Origin: Brevundimonas poindexterae
GTDB taxonomy: Bacteria; Pseudomonadota; Alphaproteobacteria; Caulobacterales; Caulobacteraceae
Assembly: GCF_020524625.1 (NCBI RefSeq)
Contig: NZ_JAIVLL010000001.1
Span: forward strand, 372,001-436,000
Length of the DNA stretch: 64,000 nucleotides
Direction of reading: 5' to 3'
Part shown: positions 34,222-44,249 of the stretch, one piece after another
Position numbering within the stretch: the stretch's first letter is position 1
How the letters are laid out: each line of letters opens with the position of its first letter
The notes under the pieces: generated by a model
Told to the model about the DNA's origin: nothing
Seen by the model: the letters and a program-made list of their open reading frames with translations, nothing else
The model's database searches: none
Position numbers and translations under genes: made by a program

Positions 34222-36633
34222 TCAGTAGAGTCCGCTCAAGTCCTCGGCCGGCTCCTTGCGGGGTGGCGGCGGGGTGGTCGGGGGGGCGGGCGTCGAGTCC
34301 TCACGGGCCTTTTCCTCCTGCTCACGCCGGATGATGTCGTTGTAGTTCTGCGGCCCCGTCGGGGTTTCCGGCTCGCGGGTGGGCTCCTCGCGGCGACGCT
34401 CGGTGCCCGGGCGGAAGGCTTCCTCGATGCCGTTCACGGTGCGGAAGACGGCATTCTTCGGCTTCAGGAACGGACGGGCCGGATATTCCTTCAGCGCTGC
34501 CTGCATGAAGGCGTTGAACACGGGCACGGCGGTCGCCGCCCCCGCCTCGCCACTGCCTAGCGAACGGTTGTCGTCAAAGCCAATGAAGACGCCGACCACG
34601 ATGTCGGTGGTGAAGCCCACGAACCAGGCCGAGCGGTATTCATTGGTCGTGCCGGTCTTGCCGCCGACCCAGCGGCCGAGGCCGCGGGCGCTGGCGGCCG
34701 TACCGCGCTGGACCACGCCTTCCAGCATGGAGCTGACCTGATAGGCGGTTATGGGGTCGATCACCTGCTCGCCGCGCGGCTCCAGCCGGGGCGACTCCTG
34801 ACCGCTGAACCCACGGGTGCACTCGCGGCAGGTGCGGTCATCGGCATTGAAGATGGTCTCGCCGTTCCGGTCCTGGATCAGCTCGATCAGATAGGGCTCG
34901 ACGCGGCGCCCGCCGTTGACGAAGGCGGCGTAGGCGGCGGTCAGGTCATAGGGGGTGGTCTCGCCGGCCCCCAGCGACACCGACAGGTTCGGCTGCAGGT
35001 CGTCGGCCACGCCCATGCGCGACGCCAGGTCGATGATCTTCGGCATGCCGACCCGATCAGCCAGACGCACGGTCATGACGTTTCGCGACAGCTCCAGTCC
35101 ACGACGCAGGGTCTGAGGGCCATAGTACTGCCGGCTGTAGTTTTCGGGGCTCCAGCGGGTGCCGTTCGGGCCGCCCGCGAAGCTGATCGGCGCGTCGTCG
35201 ATGACCGAGGCCGGGGTGAAGTCACCCTCGAGGGCTGCGGCATAGACGATGGGCTTGAAGGCCGAGCCGGGCTGGCGCCGGGCCTGGGTGGCACGGTTGA
35301 AGCTGGACAGGGCGTAGGAATAGCCGCCGACCATGGCCAGCACACGGCCGGTCTGGGGATCCATGGCAACCAGGGCGCCGTTCACCGCGGGGATCTGCTT
35401 CAGGGCGTATTGATCGCCGCGAGGCTCGACGAAGATCAGGTCGCCGCGCTGAAGCTGCTTGCGCGCATTGGCCCAGGCCGCATCGCCGGGCACCAGGGTG
35501 CCCGCGCTGCCGTCGCCCGCCAGACGCACGCGGACGGTGTTGCCCGAGGCGCTCTCGACGGCGGCCGCCTGCCAGGCGCGACGCTCGGGGGGAGCGGTCT
35601 TCTTGAGGGCCTGTTCTTCCCAGCCTTCCGAAAAGTCAGTCGTGCCCCAGGGCCCGCGCCAGCCGTGGCGGCGGTCGTAGGTCTCAAGACCGGTCATAAG
35701 CGCGTCGCGCGCGGCGGTCTGAAGCGTCGGGTCCAGCGTGGTCCGCAGATAATAGCCGCCGGCATTGATGGCCTGGGCGCCATACTCGGCGATGGCCTGA
35801 CGGCGGGCTTCCTCTACGAAATAGTCGGCGTCGCGATACTGGGCCCGGCGCGGGGCATCCTGGGTGACCAGTGGACGGGCGCGGGCGGCGGCCAGTTCCT
35901 GGGGTGTCAGGGCGCGGTTGTCGGCCATTTCACCCAGAACCCAGTCCCGGCGGGCCTTGGCGGCCTCGGGATAGCGTTTGGGGTGATAGTTGGTCGGCCC
36001 CTTGGGCAGGGCCGCGAGGAAGGCGGCCTCGTCGGCCGTCAGCTGGTCCAGCGACTTGCCGAAATAGTTATAGGCCGCCGAGGCGATGCCGTACGACCGG
36101 TAGCCCAGATAGATCTCGTTCAGGTACAGCTCGATGATCTGTTCCTTGCTGAGGGTCGCTTCCAGCCGGCTGGACAGGATGGCTTCCTTCAGCTTGCGGT
36201 TCACGCTGGTCTCATTGGTCAGCAGGATGTTCTTGGCGACCTGCTGGGTGATGGTCGATCCGCCCTCAAGGCGCCGTCCCGTCACGACATTGAAGACGTT
36301 CTTGAACATGGCCCGGCCGAGGCCGGACACGTCGACACCGCCGTGGGTGAAGAAATTGCGGTCCTCGGCGGCGAGGAAGGCCTCGATGACCACCTGCGGA
36401 ATCTGCTCGAAGGAGACATAGATCCGGCGTTCCTCGGAGAATTCGCCGATCAGGGTGCCGTCGCCCGCATAGACGCGCGTGGCCGTGGCCGGACGATAGT
36501 CGGCCAGCTCGGTCGCATCGGGCAGGTCATGGAACAGCCACGCCGCATAGACGGTGACCACCAGACCAGCCAGGGCGATCGCGCCCAGAAGGCCGATCCC
36601 CGCCATCACGAACCAACGTTCGGCTATCTTCAC
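34222..36633 (-). CDS. mrcA: Bifunctional penicillin-binding protein 1A
   Basis: An 803-residue class A PBP that polymerises glycan strands and cross-links peptides. It has one N-terminal membrane helix (MAGIGLLGAIALAGLVVTVY), a glycosyltransferase domain with the catalytic Glu90 in EDRNFFTHGG and the QVAKNILL motif, then the transpeptidase domain: Ser457 in GSAFKP, SRN in LELSRNVM and Lys659 in GGKTGTTNEY. The C-terminal tail is Pro/Glu-rich. It lies 92 bases downstream of the amidase gene on the same strand. Confidence 0.96.
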   Translation of the reverse strand: MKIAERWFVMAGIGLLGAIALAGLVVTVYAAWLFHDLPDATELADYRPATATRVYAGDGTLIGEFSEERRIYVSFEQIPQVVIEAFLAAEDRNFFTHGGVDVSGLGRAMFKNVFNVVTGRRLEGGSTITQQVAKNILLTNETSVNRKLKEAILSSRLEATLSKEQIIELYLNEIYLGYRSYGIASAAYNYFGKSLDQLTADEAAFLAALPKGPTNYHPKRYPEAAKARRDWVLGEMADNRALTPQELAAARARPLVTQDAPRRAQYRDADYFVEEARRQAIAEYGAQAINAGGYYLRTTLDPTLQTAARDALMTGLETYDRRHGWRGPWGTTDFSEGWEEQALKKTAPPERRAWQAAAVESASGNTVRVRLAGDGSAGTLVPGDAAWANARKQLQRGDLIFVEPRGDQYALKQIPAVNGALVAMDPQTGRVLAMVGGYSYALSSFNRATQARRQPGSAFKPIVYAAALEGDFTPASVIDDAPISFAGGPNGTRWSPENYSRQYYGPQTLRRGLELSRNVMTVRLADRVGMPKIIDLASRMGVADDLQPNLSVSLGAGETTPYDLTAAYAAFVNGGRRVEPYLIELIQDRNGETIFNADDRTCRECTRGFSGQESPRLEPRGEQVIDPITAYQVSSMLEGVVQRGTAASARGLGRWVGGKTGTTNEYRSAWFVGFTTDIVVGVFIGFDDNRSLGSGEAGAATAVPVFNAFMQAALKEYPARPFLKPKNAVFRTVNGIEEAFRPGTERRREEPTREPETPTGPQNYNDIIRREQEEKAREDSTPAPPTTPPPPRKEPAEDLSGLY

Positions 36634-36725
36634 CGCTTACTCCGACAGGACCCGTCCGGAGGGTTTAGCCCGCGTCGCTCCCCGGCGAAAGGTCTTGCGC
36701 GCACGGGACGGACCGGGCCGCAGTC

Positions 36726-37970
36726 TCAGCGATTGCCGCCGGCTTGGGGCGTGCCCGCATACTGGGCCGGCGAGGCCAGGGTGGTGAAATACTGGTCGAT
36801 GCCCTGCACCACACCGCGCATCAGCTCCCGGCGGCGGCGTTCGTCCATCAGGACGCGCTCATCCTCGGGATTGGTGACAAAGCCCATTTCCAGCAGGACG
36901 GCGGGCACATCGGGGGCCAGCAGGACGGCCAGACCGGCATCGCGGTGGCTGCGCCGCAGCAGGGGGTGGCCGGTGCGCTCGATCTCGGACAGCAGGTTGC
37001 GGGCGAACTGGGCCGAGCGGTTCTGGGTCGAGCGCTGGGTCATGTCCAGCAGGATGCGGTCGACCGACGGGTCCTGACCCGGCAGGTGCAGCTCGCGGTG
37101 CCAGTCGTCGCGGCCGGTAAACTCGCGTACGGCCCGCCCCGCGCCCTGTTCGGACAAGGTGTAGACGCTGGCGCCCCGGGTCGCGGGGTCTCCCCCGGCA
37201 TCGGCATGCAGCGAGATGAACAGGTCGGCGCCGGCCTGACGGGCGATCTCGACGCGACGCGGCAGGCCCACATAGACGTCGGTCTGGCGGGTCATGATGA
37301 CGCGATAGCGGCCGGTGCGTTCCAGCTCGGCCTTGAGCGCCAGTCCGGCGGCCAGGGTGATGGCGCTTTCCCGCGACTGGTGCCCGAGGGCGCCGGGGTC
37401 GTGGCCGCCATGGCCGGGATCGATGACGATCAGCGGGCGGCGGTCGCCCGAGCGCGAGGGCGGAGGCGGCGTGGCCACCCGGGCGCGGCGCGAGTCGGCC
37501 GTGCGGGGTTGCGGTGCGCCGGTGGCCTTCAGGTCGATGACATAGCGATAGTGGTCAACGCCGTCGCCGGGCGACAGCAGGAAGCGGCGCTCGATCTCGA
37601 CGCCCGAGGCCAGAACCAGCTCGATTCGCGAGCGGCTGCCGCTCTGGGCAACCTGATAGGCGCGGACGAGCCCCGTCCCCTGCCCCGTCTGGCCGCGGCC
37701 GGCGCGCACGCCGTCGAGATCCACGACCACACGGCCATCGCCGCCGTCATCGACCACCGTGCCGCGCGTGGAGGCTTCCAGATCCACGACCACGCGGGTG
37801 CGCTGGGCATCGCCGCCGAAGCGGACGCGCAGGATCTCGCCGTCCGCGCCGAGGGCAAAGCCCCGCCCGGCCGTCAGGATCAGCATGCAGATCACGACAA
37901 AGGCCAGGGCCGTCATGGCCCATTCCCTGGCTCGCCACCCGGCAAGATCGAATTTCAGACGCGCACGCAT
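36726..37970 (-). CDS. amiC: N-acetylmuramoyl-L-alanine amidase (AMIN + Amidase_3)
   Basis: A 414-residue periplasmic amidase that removes stem peptides from peptidoglycan during cell separation. A signal or membrane anchor is present (MTALAFVVICMLILTAGRGF). The AMIN domain follows (ILRVRFGGDAQRTRVVVDLE and on), then the zinc amidase with VIDPGHGGHDPGA, the SLHADA motif and a final LEMGFVTNPEDE, whose Glu is catalytic. The order AMIN-Amidase_3 is that of AmiA/B/C. The first ATG is at 37970; an internal ATG before MTALAFVV is possible. It heads the amiC-mrcA pair and is divergent from rne. Confidence 0.95.
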   Translation of the reverse strand: MRARLKFDLAGWRAREWAMTALAFVVICMLILTAGRGFALGADGEILRVRFGGDAQRTRVVVDLEASTRGTVVDDGGDGRVVVDLDGVRAGRGQTGQGTGLVRAYQVAQSGSRSRIELVLASGVEIERRFLLSPGDGVDHYRYVIDLKATGAPQPRTADSRRARVATPPPPSRSGDRRPLIVIDPGHGGHDPGALGHQSRESAITLAAGLALKAELERTGRYRVIMTRQTDVYVGLPRRVEIARQAGADLFISLHADAGGDPATRGASVYTLSEQGAGRAVREFTGRDDWHRELHLPGQDPSVDRILLDMTQRSTQNRSAQFARNLLSEIERTGHPLLRRSHRDAGLAVLLAPDVPAVLLEMGFVTNPEDERVLMDERRRRELMRGVVQGIDQYFTTLASPAQYAGTPQAGGNR

Positions 37971-38438
37971 TCTGTCGTAACCAAAAGCCCGTATTTCCGG
38001 TCTTGGTCAGGGATGACACAGGCCTCTGTGGATTCCGTTAAGACCATTCGCCTTTCAATTCCGTCAGAGGCCCCCTATTGTTCAGCTGCTGTGGTCGCGG
38101 ACCGCCCCGAGCGGGACCTTTGACCGGCAGCCCCGATCCCACCCCTTCTGACGCCCGCACGGCCTGACCGACGGACGACAGGGCGGAACCGGACCGCGGA
38201 TGGCGGATGCCGACGAATGGCAGACTGACCGACGCGGACCGCGTTCCAGGAACACGCACGACCATGGGCCTTTCGACCCGCTCGAATCCGGAGACCGAAC
38301 CTGTCCGCTCAGCAGACGGCATGACCGTTTGCGCGAGGTTCCTCCTGGCCCACCCCCCTCATTTCAATCGGCGAGCCGCTCGACCGGTCGGGACACGTCC
38401 CGACGGGCGGGGACCGGCGCGCCCAGGAAAGACCCTTC
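37971..38438. other. amiC-rne divergent gap and rne leader
   Basis: A 468-bp region without a gene. The left part should hold the amiC promoter. The rest is a likely long rne leader; it contains a 7-bp hairpin GTCGGGA-CACG-TCCCGAC at 38387-38404 and ends with the rne Shine-Dalgarno AGGAAAG at 38425. Long rne leaders carry autoregulatory structures in enterobacteria; here that is only an analogy. Confidence 0.6.
38387..38404 (+). other. Stem-loop in the rne leader
   Basis: GTCGGGA and TCCCGAC enclose the loop CACG, 35 bases before the rne start. No T-run follows, so it is not a terminator. Confidence 0.5.
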
Positions 38439-41051
38439 ATGTCCAAGACAATGCTTATCGACGCGGCCCATGCCGAGGAGACCCGCGTCGCCATCGTGGA
38501 ATCTCGCCAGGTTGAGGAATTCGACTTTGAATCCCGGGCGCGGCGCCAGCTTCGCGGCAACATCTATCTGGCCAAGGTCACACGGGTAGAGCCCAGCCTC
38601 CAGGCGGCCTTCGTCGAATACGGCGGCAACCGCCACGGCTTCCTGGCCTTCAACGAAATCCACCCCGACTATTACCAGATCCCGGTCGCCGACCGGGAGG
38701 CCATCATGGCCGAACTGTCGAACTCCTCGTCCGAGGATGAGGCCGACGACGGCGAACTGCGCGAGGTCGACGAGGAACACGACAGCGACGGCGCCCTCGC
38801 AGACGAGGAGCGCCTGAAACGGCGCCTGATGCGGCGCTACAAGATCCAGGACGTCATCCGCCGCCGCCAGATTCTGTTGGTCCAGGTCGTCAAGGACGAG
38901 CGCGGGGCCAAGGGTGCGGCCCTGACCACCTGGCTGTCGCTGGCCGGCCGCTACTGCGTGCTGATGCCCAATACCGGCAAGGGTGGCGGCATTTCGCGCA
39001 AGATCACCAATGCCGCCGACCGCAAGCGCCTGAAGGCCGCCGCCTCGGCGCTGGACGTGCCGCACGGCATGGGCCTGATCATCCGGACCGCCGGCGCCAA
39101 GCGCACCAAGGCCGAGATCAAGCGCGACTACGAATATCTGCTGCGCCTGTGGGAGACGATCCGGGAGACGACCCTCAGCTCGAACGCCCCGTCGCTGATC
39201 TATGAGGAAGAGAACCTGGTCCGCCGTGCCGTGCGCGACATGTTCGACAAGGATTTCGACGGCATCCAGGTCGAGGGCTATGAGGGCTGGAAGCAGGCGC
39301 GCGACTTCATGCGCGTGCTGATGCCCGCCCAGGCGAAGAAGGTTCACCTGTACCGGGGCTCCAAGCCGCTGTTCGCCGCGAACGGCATTGAGGACCTGCT
39401 GACCCAGATCCACCAGCCGGTGGTGCCGCTGAAGTCCGGCGGCTATCTGGTCATCAACCAGACCGAGGCCCTGGTCGCCATCGACGTGAACTCGGGTCGC
39501 GCGACCAAGGAACGCAACGTCGAGCAGACCGCCTACAAGACCAATCTGGAGGCCGCGGCCGAGGCCGCCCGCCAGCTGCGCCTGCGCGACCTGGCCGGCC
39601 TGATCGTCATCGACTTCATCGACATGGACGAGTCGAAGAACAACCGGTCCGTCGAAAAGGTCATGAAGGACGCGCTGGCCAAGGACCGCGCCCGCATCCA
39701 GATGGGCCGGATCTCGGACTTCGGCCTGATGGAAATCAGCCGCCAGCGCCGCCGCCTGGGCGTGATCGAGGGCGCGACCGAGGTCTGTCCGCACTGTCAG
39801 GGCGCCGGTCGGGTCCGCTCGCCGGAGTCCGCTGCGCTGATGATGCTGCGCGCCGTCGACATCGAGGCCGGCAAGAATGGCGCCGGCACCGTCGGCCTGA
39901 AGGTGCCGCTGGCCGTGGCCCTCTACATCCTGAACCACAAGCGCGACTATCTGGACGCGCTGGCCCGCACGCGCGGCGTGGTGGTCATGGTCTCGGTCGA
40001 CGAGAGCCTAGCCCAGGGTGATTACAAGGTAGAGCGCCTGACCTCCGATCCGGACTTTGTCGCGCCCGAGGCCGACGCCCTGCCGGTCGACGACGCACAG
40101 ATGGATGACTTCGCCGACGACGATTTCGACGACGAGGACGAAGACGAGGAGCTCGACGCCACCGAGGCCGGTGACGAGGACGAGAGCGAACACGAGGACG
40201 AGGACGGGGACCGCTCGGGCGGCCGTCGCGGCCGTGGCCGGGGCCGTCAGCGCGGACCGGCCGTCGAGGCTGCGACCGAGGACGACAGCGAGGATGGAGG
40301 GCGTCGCCGCCGTCGGGGCCGTCGGGGTGGTCGCCGGGTCCGCGAGGACAGCGAGCGCGACGGCTTTGCCTGGGTGCGCGGTCGCACGCCGGACCTGTCC
40401 GATCCGTTCGTCTGGTTCGATCCGCTCAACCCGCACGGGGATGGCGACGACAGCGAGCCGAAGGCCGAGCGGACCGAGCGTCCGGCCGTCCAGGCCTCGA
40501 ACGACGATGCCGAGGGTGAGCGCGAGGGCGGTCGTCGCCGTCGCCGCCGTCGCGGCCGCGGTCGGGACCGGAACGGGTCCGACGGGGCCAGCCCGCGTGC
40601 CGAGGCCCGCGCCTCGAACGAGGGCATGATCGACGAGGATCCGGTCGACACTGCGATCGCCGCTCCTTCGGAAGAAGGCGCGCCCTCGGTGCCGGTGACG
40701 CCCGACGCCCCCGCCGCCGAGGAAGCCGCGCCCAAGCGTCGCCGCGTGCGCCGCAAGGCCGCGCCGGTCGAGGCCACGGAAACGCCCGACACCGTCGATG
40801 CCGAGGTCGACGCGACGACGGAAACGGCTGTCTCGCCCGACATCGCGCCTGAGTCGGTCGAGGCCGGACCGGCCGGGGTCGAGCCGGTCGCCGTGGAGGC
40901 TGAGCCCGCACCGCAGACCGCCGAAGACGTCGAGGTCACGCCGGCCGCACCGCCGCGCAAGACGGTCGATGTCGAGGAAATCCTGGCCAATGATCCGAAC
41001 CAGATCACGTCCCCGCCTCCCAAGCCCAAGCGTGGCTGGTGGCGCCTTTGA
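38439..41051 (+). CDS. rne: Ribonuclease E
   Basis: An 870-residue endoribonuclease, the core of the RNA degradosome. The N-terminal catalytic half has the S1-like GNIYLAKVTRVEPSLQAAFV, the metal ligands Asp349 (IDVNSGRAT) and Asp392/Asp395 (VIDFIDMDE), and the zinc-link cysteines CPHC in the GATEVCPHCQGAGR segment. The C-terminal 300 residues are alternately acidic (DEDEDEEL) and Arg-rich (RRGRGRGRQR), a disordered scaffold for degradosome partners and RNA, as in Caulobacter. ATG at 38439 with AGGAAAG 7 bases upstream. An M48 protease and DsbA-family gene follow, possibly in the same transcript. Confidence 0.97.
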   Translation: MSKTMLIDAAHAEETRVAIVESRQVEEFDFESRARRQLRGNIYLAKVTRVEPSLQAAFVEYGGNRHGFLAFNEIHPDYYQIPVADREAIMAELSNSSSEDEADDGELREVDEEHDSDGALADEERLKRRLMRRYKIQDVIRRRQILLVQVVKDERGAKGAALTTWLSLAGRYCVLMPNTGKGGGISRKITNAADRKRLKAAASALDVPHGMGLIIRTAGAKRTKAEIKRDYEYLLRLWETIRETTLSSNAPSLIYEEENLVRRAVRDMFDKDFDGIQVEGYEGWKQARDFMRVLMPAQAKKVHLYRGSKPLFAANGIEDLLTQIHQPVVPLKSGGYLVINQTEALVAIDVNSGRATKERNVEQTAYKTNLEAAAEAARQLRLRDLAGLIVIDFIDMDESKNNRSVEKVMKDALAKDRARIQMGRISDFGLMEISRQRRRLGVIEGATEVCPHCQGAGRVRSPESAALMMLRAVDIEAGKNGAGTVGLKVPLAVALYILNHKRDYLDALARTRGVVVMVSVDESLAQGDYKVERLTSDPDFVAPEADALPVDDAQMDDFADDDFDDEDEDEELDATEAGDEDESEHEDEDGDRSGGRRGRGRGRQRGPAVEAATEDDSEDGGRRRRRGRRGGRRVREDSERDGFAWVRGRTPDLSDPFVWFDPLNPHGDGDDSEPKAERTERPAVQASNDDAEGEREGGRRRRRRRGRGRDRNGSDGASPRAEARASNEGMIDEDPVDTAIAAPSEEGAPSVPVTPDAPAAEEAAPKRRRVRRKAAPVEATETPDTVDAEVDATTETAVSPDIAPESVEAGPAGVEPVAVEAEPAPQTAEDVEVTPAAPPRKTVDVEEILANDPNQITSPPPKPKRGWWRL

Positions 41052-41189
41052 CCTGACGCGCCTGCGCGGCGATGATCGCGCAACCGGTCCTGTCGGGCGA
41101 CTTGGTCATTGTTTGGCCTTGTCGCCCGGCGACCAATAGCCATCCGGGAACCAGGCGGTCGCGCGGCCGTCGTCGGACAGGAGCACGTC

Positions 41190-42605
41190 TTGAGCTGGCT
41201 TAAGCGAACCGTTTCCCGCGTCGGCGGCGTGGCCGTCGCGATTGCCGCCCTGCTGGCCCTGCCCGCGCAGGCCGATGCCCAGAGCATCATCCGGGATACG
41301 GAGATTGAGGGCATCATCCACGACTGGTCCGCGCCCGTGTTCACGGCCATGGGGCTGAACCCGGACGAGATCACCATCCTGCTGGTCAACGACCCCTCGC
41401 TGAACGCCTTTGCGACGCGCGGGCGGATTATGGGGCTGAACACCGGCCTGATCCTCGAGACCGACAATCCCAACCAGTTGCTGGGCGTCATCGCCCACGA
41501 GGGCGGCCACATCCGCAACCGCCACACCCTGCGCGACGGCGTGCAGCAGGCGGGCATGCAGCCGTTCCTGATGACCATGGCGCTGGGTGCGCTGGCCGCC
41601 GTGGCCGGAGCCCCCGACGCCGCCGCCATGCTGGTCGCGTCCAGCCAGTATTTCGGCACCCTCGGCGCCCTGCGCTATATGCAGAGCCAGGAAGGCGAGG
41701 CCGACATCACCGCCGCCCGCGCGCTGGAAGCCGCCGGGATTTCGGGCCGCGGTCTGGTCGAGTTCTTCGAGAACTTCCGCTCGCAGGAAGTCTTCTCCGA
41801 GGCCCGGCGCTATCCCTATTTCCGCAGCCACCCCCTGTCGTCGCAGCGCATCGAGAACCTGCGCCGTCCGGTCGAGGCCTCCCCCTATTACGGCGAGGTC
41901 GACAGCCCCGAGCGGATGGCCGAGCACGCCCTGGTCATCGCCAAGATCCACGCCTTCATGGATCACCCCAACTATACGTTGCGCGAATATCCCGAGAGCG
42001 ACACCTCCCTGCCCGCCCGCTATGCCCGCGCCATCGCCTGGTTCCGCGACGGCCAGACGGACCGCGCGCTCAATGCGGTGGACGCCCTGATCGCCGAACA
42101 GCCCGAAAACCCCTTCTTCTGGGAGCTGAAGGGCCAGATCTTCTTCGAGGAAGGGCGCCCGGCCGAGGCCGTCGAGGCCCACCAGCGCTCGGTCGATCTG
42201 ATGCCGGATGCGCCGCTGCTGCGGATCAATCTGGGCCACGCCCTGATCGAGTCGCGCGACGATACCCTGCTGGACCGCGCGGTGGCCGAGCTGAAACAGG
42301 CCACGGTGCTGGAGCACGACAACCCCATGGCCTGGCGTCTGCTGGCCCAGGCCTATTCGCAGATGGGCCGCGAGGGTGAGGCCCGGCTGGCCTCGGCAGA
42401 GTACTACTATGTTCAGGGCCAGACGGATCAGGCGACCCAGTTCGCCCTGCGCGCCCGCGACATGCTGGAGCCCGGCTCGATGGAATGGCGCCGGGCCATG
42501 GACATCATCCTCGCGTCTGGCGCGACCATGGACGACATCCGGGTGCTGGACGAATCGAACGCCAACCGGCCACAGGGGGTGATCCCGCCCTCCGGCCAAC
42601 CCTAG
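41190..42605 (+). CDS. M48 family metalloprotease with TPR repeats (BepA-like)
   Basis: A 471-residue periplasmic zinc protease. The signal peptide is TVSRVGGVAVAIAALLALPA-QADAQS. The active site is HEGGH at 103-107 (HEXXH) with a third ligand in SQEGEADITAARALEAAG. The C-terminal half contains TPR repeats (ARYARAIAWFRDGQTDRALN, PLLRINLGHALIESRDD). This layout is that of BepA, which degrades stalled outer-membrane proteins such as LptD. The TTG at 41190 is chosen because CAGGAG lies 6 bases upstream and the signal peptide starts there; a longer ATG start would bury it. A DsbA-family gene starts 7 bases after. Confidence 0.9.
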   Translation: MSWLKRTVSRVGGVAVAIAALLALPAQADAQSIIRDTEIEGIIHDWSAPVFTAMGLNPDEITILLVNDPSLNAFATRGRIMGLNTGLILETDNPNQLLGVIAHEGGHIRNRHTLRDGVQQAGMQPFLMTMALGALAAVAGAPDAAAMLVASSQYFGTLGALRYMQSQEGEADITAARALEAAGISGRGLVEFFENFRSQEVFSEARRYPYFRSHPLSSQRIENLRRPVEASPYYGEVDSPERMAEHALVIAKIHAFMDHPNYTLREYPESDTSLPARYARAIAWFRDGQTDRALNAVDALIAEQPENPFFWELKGQIFFEEGRPAEAVEAHQRSVDLMPDAPLLRINLGHALIESRDDTLLDRAVAELKQATVLEHDNPMAWRLLAQAYSQMGREGEARLASAEYYYVQGQTDQATQFALRARDMLEPGSMEWRRAMDIILASGATMDDIRVLDESNANRPQGVIPPSGQP

Positions 42606-42612
42606 AGACCGC

Positions 42613-43404
42613 ATGACCGACACGCCCCCCGAGACCGGCTCCGAGACCAACCCGGCACCGCAGGACACTTCCTCGCGCTGGCTCGCCCGCTACGGGACCC
42701 CGCTGGCGCTTGGCATCGCCGTGGTCGCGCTGGGCCTGTCGGCCTGGGCCAGTTTCGGCGGCGGGTTTGAAAGCCGGGTGCGGACCTATCTGGTCGCGAA
42801 CCCGCAGATCCTCGACGAAATGATCCACGCCCGCGACCAGCGTGCAGCGGCCGAGCGGATCGACCGCATCAATGCGGCCGTCGCCTCCATGCCCCAGATG
42901 CTGGAGCCCGGCCCCGGCGAGCCGGTGTTCGGGCCGGCCGACGCCGCCGTCACCGTCGTGGAATATTTCGATTACCGCTGCCCCTACTGCAAGGCGGCGG
43001 CGCCCGGCTATCTGGAGCTGATGCGCGCCAATCCCGATGTGCGCTTCATCTTCCGCGAATGGCCGATCCTTGATTCGGGCAGCACCACCGTGTCGCAGCA
43101 CGCGGCGCGCGCGGCCCTGCTGGCCCACAGCCAGGGCAAATATCTGGCGGTGCACCAGGCCCTCATGGCCGAGAGCGCCCTGTCGCATGAGGCGATCGAC
43201 CGGATCCTGGCCGCGAACGGCGTGGACACCGGCCCGAACGGTCAGGCCCTGATGGCCACCGGCATCAGCCGCACCCTGGCCGATGTGCAGGCGGGCGCGG
43301 GCGCCGCCGGCATGGACGGCACGCCGACCTTCTTCATCAATGGCAAGGCCAGCCCCAGCAATGACCCGGCGGCCATCGCCCAGGCTATTGCCGCCGCGCG
43401 CTAG
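42613..43404 (+). CDS. DsbA-family thiol oxidoreductase
   Basis: A 263-residue membrane-tethered thioredoxin-fold protein. One N-terminal helix (TPLALGIAVVALGLSAWASF) anchors it; the periplasmic domain has the active site CPYC at Cys123-Cys126 and a later GTPTFFINGKA with the cis-proline. It resembles the ScsC/BdbD-like DsbA group that makes or isomerises disulfides. A helical stretch (LVANPQILDEMIHARDQRAA) precedes the domain and may mediate oligomerisation. Its position after a BepA-like protease suggests a joint role in envelope protein quality control. Confidence 0.92.
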   Translation: MTDTPPETGSETNPAPQDTSSRWLARYGTPLALGIAVVALGLSAWASFGGGFESRVRTYLVANPQILDEMIHARDQRAAAERIDRINAAVASMPQMLEPGPGEPVFGPADAAVTVVEYFDYRCPYCKAAAPGYLELMRANPDVRFIFREWPILDSGSTTVSQHAARAALLAHSQGKYLAVHQALMAESALSHEAIDRILAANGVDTGPNGQALMATGISRTLADVQAGAGAAGMDGTPTFFINGKASPSNDPAAIAQAIAAAR

Positions 43405-43413
43405 ATCAGGCCC

Positions 43414-44199
43414 CTAGATCAGGCCACTGAGCGGCGACGAGGCGCTGGCGTAGCGGCGCTTGGGCATGCGTCCGGCCAGATAGGCCTCGCGTCCGGCGAT
43501 CACCGCATGCTTCATGGCGCGCGCCATGCGGATCGGGTCCTTCGCCTCGGCAATGGCGGTGTTCATCAGCACGGCGTCGCAGCCCAGTTCCATGGCGATG
43601 GTGGCGTCCGAGGCCGTGCCCACACCGGCGTCGACCAGCACCGGCACCCTGGCCTGTTCGACGATCAGCCGGACATTGACCCGGTTCTGGATGCCCAGAC
43701 CCGAGCCGATCGGGGCGGCCGCCGGCATGATGGCAGCGGCCCCGGCCTCTTCCAGATGGCGGGCCATGACCACGTCGTCGGTGCAATAGACCATGACGTC
43801 AAAGCCGTCCTTGACCAGCATCTCCAGCGCCCGGAGCGTCTCGGGCATGTCGGGATAGAGGTGCGGGGTCTCGGACAGAACCTCCAGCTTGACCAGGTTC
43901 CAGCCGCCCGCCTCGCGCGCCAGCCTGAGCGTCCGCACCGCATCCTCGCTGGTGAAACAGCCGGCGGTGTTCGGCAGATAGGTGAAGCGGTCGGGTTTGA
44001 CGTGATCGACCAGCATGGGCTGGCTGGGATCCGACAGATTCACCCGGCGCAAGGCCACAGTGACGATCTCGGCGCCCGCCGCCTCGGCCGCTGCGGCGTT
44101 CTGGGCATAGTCGGCATATTTGCCGGTGCCGACGATCAGCCGCGAGGTGAAGGTCCGACCGGCGACGGTCCAAGTGTCATCTGTGTGTGTATCGCTCAT
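43414..44199 (-). CDS. thiG: Thiazole synthase
   Basis: A 261-residue ThiG, which forms the thiazole phosphate of thiamine from deoxyxylulose phosphate, dehydroglycine and ThiS thiocarboxylate. Motifs are [16 protein letters not shown], the Schiff-base lysine in [19 protein letters not shown] and [13 protein letters not shown]. The ATG at 44199 is preferred over GTG 44208. In most genomes thiS directly precedes thiG; here thiS is 3 kb away at 47237, beyond two unrelated genes. Confidence 0.96.
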   Translation of the reverse strand: MSDTHTDDTWTVAGRTFTSRLIVGTGKYADYAQNAAAAEAAGAEIVTVALRRVNLSDPSQPMLVDHVKPDRFTYLPNTAGCFTSEDAVRTLRLAREAGGWNLVKLEVLSETPHLYPDMPETLRALEMLVKDGFDVMVYCTDDVVMARHLEEAGAAAIMPAAAPIGSGLGIQNRVNVRLIVEQARVPVLVDAGVGTASDATIAMELGCDAVLMNTAIAEAKDPIRMARAMKHAVIAGREAYLAGRMPKRRYASASSPLSGLI

Positions 44200-44249
44200 G
44201 CGCGACACCTAGGGCGCGGCGGGCGCGAGTGAAAGAGCGTCCGGCGATT

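Noticed and set aside
40130..40600. Low-complexity GAC/GAG and CGT-rich tracts as a repeat element.
   Set aside because: They encode the acidic and Arg-rich scaffold of RNase E, as in relatives, and stay in frame.
41109..41189. A longer ATG start for the M48 protease.
   Set aside because: It would place 27 residues before a clear signal peptide; the TTG at 41190 has a well-placed CAGGAG.
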